Below, in pieces: positions 1 to 6,053 of a stretch of DNA of 11,604 nucleotides (position 1 is its first letter; each line of letters begins with the position of its first letter). The notes below the pieces were generated by a model. The model saw only the letters and a program-made list of their open reading frames with translations, was not told the DNA's origin and did no database searches. The stretch covers positions 1-11,604 of the forward strand of contig SKPY01000301.1 of NCBI GenBank assembly GCA_007119305.1. The letters are read 5' to 3'. The stretch is from Nitriliruptorales bacterium (GTDB lineage: Bacteria > Actinomycetota > Nitriliruptoria > Euzebyales > Egibacteraceae). The position numbers and the translations under genes were made by a program.

Positions 1-78
1 ATCATCCGCGCGCCTCTCGGGCGAGCCGCAAGACCGGCGCTCGCGGCGCGTCGGGGGCGGAACCCACGGTCAGGGAAG

Positions 79-108
79 TGGACTCGGATGAACCCAGGGT
101 TCTAGGCT
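79..108 (+). promoter_or_regulatory. Candidate promoter of the antiporter operon
   Basis: TGGACT at 79-84 resembles a -35 box (4 of 6 to TTGACA). It is followed after 18 bases by TAGGCT at 103-108, a -10 form often seen in high-GC actinobacteria. Transcription would start near 115, giving a leader of roughly 50 bases before the GTG at 164. It is the only promoter-like signal found before the operon. The call rests on matching by eye. Confidence 0.35.
90..102. promoter_or_regulatory. Palindromic operator candidate within the promoter spacer
   Basis: GAACCC-A-GGGTTC is a perfect 6+1+6 inverted repeat lying exactly between the proposed -35 and -10 boxes. A protein bound there would block RNA polymerase. 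A degenerate copy, GAACCC-A-CGGTTC-like (GAACCCACGGTC), begins at 60, exactly 30 bp upstream. No regulator gene is in the window, so the binding protein is unknown. Confidence 0.3.
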
Positions 109-125
109 GACCGCCGACCGCCACC

Positions 126-167
126 ATGGACAGACACGGACGACCGGACTCGACGACGGACAGGTGA
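126..167 (+). CDS. Possible 13-codon upstream ORF (leader peptide)
   Basis: The ATG at 126 opens a 13-codon frame (MDRHGRPDSTTDR) whose TGA at 165-167 overlaps the GTG start (164-166) of the first antiporter gene. This gives the same GTGA junction that couples later genes of the operon. It has no Shine-Dalgarno sequence. If transcription starts near 115 its ATG is about 11 bases from the 5' end. The downstream GTG has only a weak site (GGACAG), so re-initiation after this ORF is plausible. The peptide is not enriched in any one amino acid in the way an attenuator peptide would be. It may be chance. Confidence 0.25.
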   Translation: MDRHGRPDSTTDR

Positions 168-1645
168 TCGCCCCCTCGGTGTCCTTGCTGCCCATGGTCG
201 CCGTGGCCACGCCACTCCTCGTGGCTGTGCTCGTCGTGGTCGCGAGACGGGCACCGAACGTGCGGGAGACGTGCACGGTGGTCGGCGCCGTGGCCACCTT
301 CGGGGTCGTGGCGGCGATGCTGCCCGCTCTGCTCCACGGGCGTCCCCCCGAGGCGACCCTGTTCCAGCTCGCCCCCGGGGTCGCGCTGAGCCTGCGAGCG
401 GACGCCATGGGGATGGTGTTCGCGCTCTCGGCGTCGTTCCTGTGGATCCTCGCCTCGCTGTACGCGATCGGGTACATGCGGGGGCTCGGCGAGCACAAGC
501 AGACCCGCTTCTACGCGAGCTTCGCGCTCTGCCTCGCCTCGACCTTCGGGCTCGCGTTCTCCGCGGACCTGCTCACCTTCTTCGTCTTCTACGAGCTGCT
601 CACGGTCGCGACGTACCCGCTCGTCATCCACAAGGAGTCGGGCGAGGCGCTCGCAGCCGGCCGGCGCTACCTCGCCTACCTGCTCACCGGGGGGGTCGCC
701 CTCCTGCTCGCGGTCGCGATCGTCTACCAGGCGGCCGGGGACCTCACCTTCACCGCGGGGGGCTTCGCCGGCGACCACCTCGGCCGTGGCGGCATGATCG
801 CGGTGTTCGCGCTCATGATCCTCGGGTTCGGCACGAAGTCGGGCATCATGCCCCTGCACGCGTGGCTGCCGACGGCGATGGTGGCGCCCACCCCGGTGAG
901 CGCCTTGCTCCACGCCGTGGCGGTCGTCAAGGCGGGGGTGTTCGGCTTCGCCCGCGCCATCGGCTTCGTGCTCGGGCCCGGCGCCCTGGCGGAGATCGGC
1001 GCGACCCGCGCGCTGGCGGCGCTTGCAGCGGCCACGATCGTGATCGCGTCGGTCGTGGCGCTGCGGCAGGACAACCTGAAGCGACGCCTCGCCTTCTCCA
1101 CGATCGCGCACCTGTCCTACATCGTGCTCGGCCTGTCGATCCTCTCCGAGGTCGCCTGGGACGGCGCGCTGCTGCATCTTGTCAACCACGCTGCACTGAA
1201 GATCACCCTGTTCTTCTGCGCGGGAGCGATCTACGTGCGCGCCCACCTCGACCACGTCAGCCAGCTCGACGGCATCGGCCGGCGCATGCCGTTCACCATG
1301 GCGGCCTTCGGGCTCGCCGCGCTCGGCCTGGCGGGCCTGCCGCCGATGGGCGGGTACGTGAGCAAGGCGACGTTGGTGCTCGGCGCGTTCGACGCTGGGG
1401 AGGTCGCCTTCGGCCTCGTGCTGCTCGGCAGCGGCTTGTTCACCGCGGCGTACCTGTTCCCCATCGTGTACCGGGCGTTCTTCCTGCCGCCTGCGACCGA
1501 GGACCGCGGCGATGCGTCGCCCTTCATGGTCGTGCCGTTGTCGGCGACCGCGGCGGTTGCGCTCGTGCTGGGCTTCGGGGACCTGCTGCGCATGGGCGAG
1601 CTCGCCACGGCGGTCGCCGGCGCAGTGGTCGGGGTGCTGCCGTGA
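164..1645 (+). CDS. Mrp/Mnh antiporter MrpD/NuoM-like proton-conducting subunit (first copy)
   Basis: This is a 493-residue integral membrane subunit of the proton-conducting transporter family (complex I NuoL/M/N and MrpA/D). The hydropathy fits about 14 membrane helices. The family's ion-path residues are present: Glu144 in FVFYELL (helix 5), Lys225 just before PLHAWLP (helix 7), Lys256 (VVKAG, helix 8), Lys346 in NHAALK (helix 10/11 region), and Lys401 in GGYVSK (helix 12). It would translocate protons or cations as part of the complex encoded downstream. The GTG start at 164 has a weak ribosome binding site; an in-frame ATG at 194 is an alternative and would lose 10 residues. It is paralogous to the last antiporter gene (6050-7531), sharing RRMP-TMAAF and PP-G-SK motifs. 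Family certain; the exact letter (D) is assigned by resemblance. Confidence 0.92.
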   Translation: MIAPSVSLLPMVAVATPLLVAVLVVVARRAPNVRETCTVVGAVATFGVVAAMLPALLHGRPPEATLFQLAPGVALSLRADAMGMVFALSASFLWILASLYAIGYMRGLGEHKQTRFYASFALCLASTFGLAFSADLLTFFVFYELLTVATYPLVIHKESGEALAAGRRYLAYLLTGGVALLLAVAIVYQAAGDLTFTAGGFAGDHLGRGGMIAVFALMILGFGTKSGIMPLHAWLPTAMVAPTPVSALLHAVAVVKAGVFGFARAIGFVLGPGALAEIGATRALAALAAATIVIASVVALRQDNLKRRLAFSTIAHLSYIVLGLSILSEVAWDGALLHLVNHAALKITLFFCAGAIYVRAHLDHVSQLDGIGRRMPFTMAAFGLAALGLAGLPPMGGYVSKATLVLGAFDAGEVAFGLVLLGSGLFTAAYLFPIVYRAFFLPPATEDRGDASPFMVVPLSATAAVALVLGFGDLLRMGELATAVAGAVVGVLP

Positions 1646-1842
1646 AGCGAGGCCTGGTCGTCGCCCTGGTCTGCCTCCTCGTGGGCATCGGCATCGACCT
1701 GCTCGTGGGCGCAGACCCGCCCGGTTACGCGGTCACGCTCGGCCTCGCCGGGTGCGTCGGCATCATCCTGATCGCCAAGTGGCTCGGCGGCGCCTGGCTC
1801 GAACGACCGGAGCGCTACTACGAGGGGCAGCGCCATGGTTGA
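1642..1842 (+). CDS. Unrecognised 66-aa two-helix membrane protein, probable antiporter accessory subunit
   Basis: This small protein starts at a GTG overlapping the previous stop (GTGA, 4 bases), and its own stop overlaps the next ATG by 8 bases. That places it inside the operon's coupled chain. It has two predicted membrane helices, residues about 4-24 and 29-50, joined by a short loop containing DPPGY. The basic/aromatic tail contains WLERPERYYEGQ. Third-position GC matches the neighbours, which argues that it is truly coded. I do not recognise a named family. Its position between two large antiporter-like subunits suggests a small structural subunit that packs between them, but this is inference. 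Translation from an overlapping start probably ties its amount to the flanking subunits. Confidence 0.8.
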   Translation: MKRGLVVALVCLLVGIGIDLLVGADPPGYAVTLGLAGCVGIILIAKWLGGAWLERPERYYEGQRHG

Positions 1843-3526
1843 GGCGCCGCCTGCCCTGGTGTTCTTCGCGGGGGCCCTGCTCGTCGCGGTGCTGCCGCGC
1901 CGGATCGGGTCGGTCGTGCTGCTCGCCGTGCCGCTCGTCGCGCTCGGGCAGATCACCCTCCTGGAACCGGGAGCCGGTCTTGCGTGGACCTTCTACGGCT
2001 TCGAGCTCGAGCCCCTGCGGGTCGATCGGCTGAGCCTCGCGTTCGGCTACGTGTTCTGCGGCGTGGGGTTCCTCGCCGGGCTGTACGGGCTGCGCACGAT
2101 GGGCAGGGCGGAGCGCGTCGCGGCGCTGGCGTACGCCGGCAGCGCGCTCGCGGTGGTGTTCGCAGGGGACCTGCTGACCCTGTTCGTGGGCTGGGAGCTC
2201 AAGGCCGTCGGCAGCGCCTTGGTCATCTGGACCCGCGGCACGCCGGCCTCCGGGGCGGCGGGCCTGCGCTACCTCTACGCCCAGCTCATCGGTGGCAAGC
2301 TCCTCCTCGGCGGGGCGCTCTGGCACTACGCGGAGACCGGCTCGCTCGTCTTCGAGGCGTTCGCGGCGTCGCCGGCAGCGGTCCTCGTGCTGCTGGCGTT
2401 CATGCTGAGCGCCGCCGTGCCCCCGCTGCACGCGTGGCTGCCCGACGCCTACCCGACGGCAAGCGTCGCCGGCACGGTCTTCCTGTCCGCCTACACCACG
2501 AAGGCCGCCGTGTACGCGCTCGCGCGCGGCTTCCCCGGGTACGAGGTGCTCGTGTGGGCTGGCGTCGTGATGGCCCTGTACGGGGTGTTCTACGCGATGC
2601 TCGCGAACGACATCCGGCGCCTGCTCGCCTATCACATCGTGAGCCAGGTCGGCTTCATGGTCGCCGCCGTGGGCATCGGCACGCAGGAGGCGATCAACGG
2701 TGCGACGGCGCACGCATTCGCGCACATCATCTACAAGGGCCTGCTGCTCATGGGCGCCGGGGCGGTCCTGTACGCGACCGGCCGCAGCAAGGCCTCGGAG
2801 CTCGGCGGCCTCGCACGCCTGCTGCCGTGGACGCTGGTGCTCTACCTCGTGGGAGCGGTGTCGATCTCGGGTGTCCCGCTGTTCAGCGGCTTCGTCAGCA
2901 AGGAGCTGTCCATCGCCGCGGCGTCCCTCGACGGACGGGCGGCGGTCGTGGTGCTCCTCAAGATCGCCTCGGTCGGCACCTTCCTCAGCACCACCCTCAA
3001 GCTGCCCTACGCCACCTGGTTCGGGCGGACGCCGGCGGACGCGCCACCCGGCGGGCTGCAGCAGAGGCCGGTTGCGCCGAGCATGTACGCCGCCATGGGC
3101 GCCGCCGCGGTGCTCAACCTCGTCATCGGGCTCGCCCCCGGGGCCTTCTACGGTCTGCTGCCCTTCACGGTCGACTACGACCCCTACACCCTCGGCAAGG
3201 TCGTGGAGACCTCGCAGATCCTGCTGTTCACCGCGGTGGGGTTCTGGCTGCTCGCCCACAAGCTGAAGTCGGCCCCGACCATCGCGCTCGACGTCGACTG
3301 GCTCTATCGTGTCCTGCCCCGACGCGTCCTCGCCGGCGTGCAGCCCGTCCGTGAGCGCCTGCCGCGGCCTGCGCCGAATCCGAGCTGGCGACGCGGCCTG
3401 ACGGGGTTGCGCGGGCAGGTGTCCGCAGACGGCCGGACCGCGTCGCCGGTGTACCCCACGTGGCTGCTCGGTGCGACCATCATCGGAGTGTCCATGATCC
3501 TGCTCGGCCTGAGCCTGGTCCCATGA
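1835..3526 (+). CDS. NuoL/MrpA-N/MrpD-like antiporter subunit with C-terminal extension
   Basis: This is a 563-residue polytopic subunit of the proton-conducting transporter family. Visible motifs are Glu121 in FVGWELK (helix 5), PLHAWLPDAYPTAS at 197-210, Lys223 (helix 8), Lys301 (IIYKG) and Lys356 in SGFVSKE (helix 12). The lysine that normally lies five residues before PLHxWLP in helix 7 is Ser192 here, whereas both 493-aa paralogs keep it. After a helix at about 457-476 comes a hydrophilic, basic linker (about 477-540, with DVDWLYR near its start) and a last membrane helix at 542-562. This is reminiscent of the lateral-helix plus anchor of NuoL, though the likeness is by layout only. The ATG is preceded by GAGGGG at 1822-1827. 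With no full MrpA in the operon, this is the best candidate for the MrpA N-terminal role. Confidence 0.88.
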   Translation: MVEAPPALVFFAGALLVAVLPRRIGSVVLLAVPLVALGQITLLEPGAGLAWTFYGFELEPLRVDRLSLAFGYVFCGVGFLAGLYGLRTMGRAERVAALAYAGSALAVVFAGDLLTLFVGWELKAVGSALVIWTRGTPASGAAGLRYLYAQLIGGKLLLGGALWHYAETGSLVFEAFAASPAAVLVLLAFMLSAAVPPLHAWLPDAYPTASVAGTVFLSAYTTKAAVYALARGFPGYEVLVWAGVVMALYGVFYAMLANDIRRLLAYHIVSQVGFMVAAVGIGTQEAINGATAHAFAHIIYKGLLLMGAGAVLYATGRSKASELGGLARLLPWTLVLYLVGAVSISGVPLFSGFVSKELSIAAASLDGRAAVVVLLKIASVGTFLSTTLKLPYATWFGRTPADAPPGGLQQRPVAPSMYAAMGAAAVLNLVIGLAPGAFYGLLPFTVDYDPYTLGKVVETSQILLFTAVGFWLLAHKLKSAPTIALDVDWLYRVLPRRVLAGVQPVRERLPRPAPNPSWRRGLTGLRGQVSADGRTASPVYPTWLLGATIIGVSMILLGLSLVP

Positions 3527-4077
3527 TCAGCGCCCGCACGCTCGCGCTGTTCTTCGTCCTGCTCGCGTTCTGGCTGCTGCTGTCAGGCCAGTACAACGCG
3601 CTCTTCATCGGCATGGGGGTCGCCTCCGCGGCGCTCGTCACCGCGCTCACCCACGACATGGTCGAGCGCGAGCTGGGCGACAGGCCGAGCACGGTGCGTG
3701 CCGTCGCCCTGAAGACGTGGTGGTTCGCGGTCTACACGGTCTGGCTGTTCGCCCGCATCCTGCCGGCAGGCGTGCAGGTCGCCTGGTTCGTCGTGCATCC
3801 ACGGATGCCGATCGACCCGCACATGCTGCGCTTCCGCACCCAGCTGAGCAGCCCCATCGCACGGACGATCTTCGCGAACTCGATCACCCTCGTGCCGGGC
3901 ACGATGTCCGTGACGGTCGAGGGCGACGAGTTCTGCGTCCACACCATGGTGCCCGCCAGCGCCGCGGACCTGATCAGCGCGCGCATGCAGAACCACGTCG
4001 GGAGGGTGTTCCTCGAACCCCCCCAGCCGCCGCCGGAGATCGTCTGGGAGCCGGCGCTCAAGGAGACCGCACCATGA
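3523..4077 (+). CDS. mnhE: Na+/H+ antiporter subunit E (MrpE/MnhE)
   Basis: This is a 184-residue MrpE-family membrane subunit. The N-terminus carries two or three helices within about residues 5-42, and another hydrophobic stretch spans about 66-90. The soluble C-terminal half has the family hallmark ANSITLVPGT (118-127), followed by VHTMVP (139-144). MrpE is needed for assembly or activity of the Mrp complex and corresponds to MbhA of membrane-bound hydrogenases. The ATG at 3523 was chosen over the in-frame upstream start at 3460 because it gives a normal MrpE N-terminus and an ATGA overlap with the previous stop. The Shine-Dalgarno sequence is weak, so translation probably depends on coupling. 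The C-terminal tail is proline-rich (PPQPPPE-like). Confidence 0.93.
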   Translation: MISARTLALFFVLLAFWLLLSGQYNALFIGMGVASAALVTALTHDMVERELGDRPSTVRAVALKTWWFAVYTVWLFARILPAGVQVAWFVVHPRMPIDPHMLRFRTQLSSPIARTIFANSITLVPGTMSVTVEGDEFCVHTMVPASAADLISARMQNHVGRVFLEPPQPPPEIVWEPALKETAP

Positions 4078-4355
4078 CCACCTTCCTGCTCGTCGTGCTG
4101 TTCACCCTGAGCGTCATCGTCGCCGTCGGACTGCTCGGGCTCTGGCTCGGCACGACCCTCTTCGACCGGCTCATCGCCGTCGCGCTCGTGACGATCAACG
4201 CGGTCGTGATCCTCGTGGTGATGGGCTTCCTGTTCGACCGCCCGGTGCTGTTCCTCGACATCGCGCTCGGCGTCGCGCTGCTGGCGTTCATCCTGCCGAT
4301 CGCTCTCGGCAAGTACGTCGAGCGGTCCACCGAGCACGAGGAGCTGCCCCGATGA
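4074..4355 (+). CDS. mnhF: Na+/H+ antiporter subunit F (MrpF/MnhF)
   Basis: This is a 93-residue protein with three predicted membrane helices (about 3-25, 33-52 and 57-79). Family signatures are the DRLIAVALVTINAV stretch after the first helix and FLDIALGVALLAF near the end. MrpF is a small obligate subunit of the Mrp antiporter, equivalent to MbhB in the archaeal Mbh complex. The ATG overlaps the mrpE stop by 4 bases and has AAGGAG at 4060-4065, 8 bases upstream. The length is normal for the family. The tail (YVERSTEHEELPR) is charged. Confidence 0.93.
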   Translation: MTTFLLVVLFTLSVIVAVGLLGLWLGTTLFDRLIAVALVTINAVVILVVMGFLFDRPVLFLDIALGVALLAFILPIALGKYVERSTEHEELPR

Positions 4356-4663
4356 GCGCGCTGACAGCGGTCGGCGCCGCACTGGTCAGCGTCGGGGTGG
4401 CCTTCCTCGCGGTCAGCGCCGTCGGGCTGCTGCGGCTGCCGGACCTGTACACGCGCGCGCACGGGGTGGCCAAGGCCGAGACGCTCGGGCTCATCCTCGT
4501 CTTCGGCGGGCTGCTCCTGTTCCCCCAGGTCGACTTCGCGGTCGCGGTCAGGCTCGTGGCCGTCATCTTCTTCTCGGTCGTGGCGAACCCGACCGCGGTG
4601 CACGCGATCGCCCGTGCGGCCCGGCGGGAGGGTCTGGGGGTCTGGACGAGGGAGCCGTCATGA
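4352..4663 (+). CDS. mnhG: Na+/H+ antiporter subunit G (MrpG/MnhG)
   Basis: This 103-residue protein has three membrane helices (about 4-26, 42-59 and 63-78). The family motif GLLRLPDLYTRAHG (25-38) follows the first helix, and NPTAVHAIARAA (79-90) closes the conserved core. MrpG is the third of the small MrpE-F-G block and corresponds to MbhC. The ATG overlaps the mrpF stop (ATGA) with GAGGAG at 4338-4343. Length and order are normal for the family, so I see nothing degenerate. Confidence 0.94.
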   Translation: MSALTAVGAALVSVGVAFLAVSAVGLLRLPDLYTRAHGVAKAETLGLILVFGGLLLFPQVDFAVAVRLVAVIFFSVVANPTAVHAIARAARREGLGVWTREPS

Positions 4664-5199
4664 TCTGGCAGATCGACCTCGCGCTGTTCGTCGCGCTGAT
4701 CGCAGCCGCGCTCATCGCCTTGTGGGTGCGCAACCTGTTGACCGCCGTCGCGGTGCTCGCCGTGTACAGCCTGTTGGCGGCCGTGCTGTTCGCCGGCATG
4801 GGCGCGGTCGACGTCGCGCTCGTCGAGGCCGTGCTCGGCGCCGGCGTCACCGGGGTGCTGTTCATCCTGGCCGTCCTGGCCACGACACGTCGCACCCCCG
4901 AACGCGCGCAGGTCAGGCGCCGGTGGACGATCATGCCGCTGCTCGCGGCCTTCTTCGGCCTCATGCTCTACGCAGGGACCGGGCTGCCACCGCGCGGCGA
5001 CCCGGAGGCGCCCGTCCGCGAGGGGGTCGCCCCGCAGTACCTGGAGCGCTCCCTCGAGGACACCGAGACCCCCAACGTGGTGACCGCCCTGCTCGCCGAC
5101 TACCGCTCGCAGGACACGCTGGGCGAGACCCTCGTGATCGTCACCGCCGCCCTCGCCGTGGCGCTCATCCTGCGTCGGGACGAGGAGGTCGAGCTGTGA
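4660..5199 (+). CDS. Fused MbhD (DUF4040)-MbhE-like subunit, counterpart of the MrpA C-terminus
   Basis: This 179-residue membrane protein joins two modules. Residues about 1-75 are a DUF4040/MbhD-like three-helix domain with VDVALVEAVLGAG at 50-62; the acidic Glu56 in it is typical. Residues about 91-172 match MbhE and the N-terminal part of MrpB-type subunits: one helix (91-107), a hydrophilic loop, NVVTALLADYRSQDTLGE (139-156), then a final helix. In bacterial Mrp systems this region is the C-terminal part of the long MrpA; in archaeal Mbh it is two genes, D and E. Here it is one separate gene. The ATG overlaps the mrpG stop, with GAGGGAG at 4648-4654. The role is probably in coupling cation and proton movement; the named function comes from family knowledge. 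Confidence 0.88.
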   Translation: MIWQIDLALFVALIAAALIALWVRNLLTAVAVLAVYSLLAAVLFAGMGAVDVALVEAVLGAGVTGVLFILAVLATTRRTPERAQVRRRWTIMPLLAAFFGLMLYAGTGLPPRGDPEAPVREGVAPQYLERSLEDTETPNVVTALLADYRSQDTLGETLVIVTAALAVALILRRDEEVEL

Positions 5200-5630
5200 C
5201 CGGCGAGTACCCGAGCGAGCCCGTCCGGGTGACGAGCGGCGTGCTCACCCCCTTCGTGGCCATGTTCGGCCTCTACATCATCGCCCACGGCCACTACGGG
5301 CCGGGCGGCGGCTTCGCCGGCGGGGTCGTGCTCGCCGTCGGCGCGCTGCTGCCGCGCCTCGCCCTGCCCGAGCGCATCGCCTACGGCGCCGTGCCGGCGT
5401 TCGCCGGCGCGCTCAGCATGCTGGTCGGGGTGCTGGCCTTCCTGCTCTTCGGGCTGCTGCCGCTCCTCGCGGGCGGGGCGTTCCTCGACTACGCCCACGT
5501 GGGCATCGGCGAGGTGGCCGCCTCCCGGCTGCGCTATCTCGGCATCCTCGTCGTGGAGGTCGCGGTGGGGCTTGCGGTGTTCGGCGCCATGGTCCTCATC
5601 TTCGACGTGCTCGCGGGGAGAGTGCGCTAG
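5196..5630 (+). CDS. mnhB: Na+/H+ antiporter subunit B (MrpB/MnhB)
   Basis: This 144-residue MnhB-family membrane protein has four predicted helices (about 13-31, 37-53, 63-92 and 113-138). The family signature is GLYIIAHGHYGPGGGF at 25-40, immediately before the second helix. It is the counterpart of MbhF. The GTG start at 5196 overlaps the previous TGA (GTGA) and sits 7 bases after a strong GAGGAGG at 5182-5188, so the start is well supported. The gene ends with TAG directly abutting the ATG of mrpC (TAGATG). Confidence 0.93.
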   Translation: MTGEYPSEPVRVTSGVLTPFVAMFGLYIIAHGHYGPGGGFAGGVVLAVGALLPRLALPERIAYGAVPAFAGALSMLVGVLAFLLFGLLPLLAGGAFLDYAHVGIGEVAASRLRYLGILVVEVAVGLAVFGAMVLIFDVLAGRVR

Positions 5631-6053
5631 ATGGTCGAGCTGCTCGCCGACCGCTACTGGTACGTGCTCGTGCTGCTCCTGCTCGCGATTGGCCTCTACG
5701 GCATGTTCGCGCTGCGCAACCTCGCCAAGAAGGTCATCGGGATGACGATCTTCACCACGGCGATCTACCTGTTCTTCATCGAGGGCAGCGTCGTCGAGGG
5801 CGGCACCGCACCGGTGCTGGACCCCGCCGTCGGGCTCGACCCAGGACGCTACGTCGACCCGTTGCCCCACCTGCTGATCCTGACGGCGATCGTCGTGGGG
5901 GTCGCCATCGTGGGCGTGGCCCTCGCCCTGCTCGTCCGCATCTACAGGACGCACGGCACCTTGGACGAGGACGTCGTCATCGACCGCCTCGGCCGCGAGG
6001 AGGCTTCGGCTGCGTCCGACGCGGCAGGCACCGAGCGGGAGCCCGGCGCGTGA
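5631..6053 (+). CDS. mnhC: Na+/H+ antiporter subunit C (MrpC/MnhC, NuoK-like)
   Basis: This 140-residue NuoK-family subunit has three membrane helices (about 9-27, 35-51 and 79-103). The conserved core is ALRNLAKKVIGMTIFTTAIY (27-46). The third helix is preceded by DPLPHLLILTAIVV, and RIYRTHGTLDED follows it. MrpC is the NuoK homologue of the Mrp complex (MbhG in Mbh). The start codon abuts the previous stop with GGGGAG at 5615-5620. The C-terminal tail of about 30 residues is hydrophilic and alanine/glutamate-rich, a little longer than in many MrpC proteins. Confidence 0.93.
   Translation: MVELLADRYWYVLVLLLLAIGLYGMFALRNLAKKVIGMTIFTTAIYLFFIEGSVVEGGTAPVLDPAVGLDPGRYVDPLPHLLILTAIVVGVAIVGVALALLVRIYRTHGTLDEDVVIDRLGREEASAASDAAGTEREPGA

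Larger units (their letters stand above)
1..163. other. Upstream region of the antiporter operon
   Basis: No gene is supported here. Two plus-strand frames are open from the window edge, to the TAG at 103-105 and the TGA at 108-110, so the C-terminal end of an upstream gene cannot be excluded. Neither translation resembles a known protein end. The region carries the candidate promoter, the palindrome and the short upstream ORF listed separately. Confidence 0.5.

Noticed and set aside
2..1255. Long minus-strand reading frame (about 417 codons) opposite the first antiporter gene
   Set aside because: Its product is Arg/His/Glu/Gly-rich low-complexity sequence typical of the antisense of a GC-rich gene. 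The plus strand encodes a clear membrane-protein family with all its motifs.
1763..3259. Minus-strand frame of about 498 codons opposite the 563-aa subunit
   Set aside because: Same shadow composition, no domain, and it crosses two well-supported plus-strand genes.
3460..3522. Upstream in-frame extension of mrpE
   Set aside because: It would add 21 residues without family likeness and lie wholly inside the preceding gene. The ATG at 3523 gives a normal MrpE N-terminus and the ATGA overlap.
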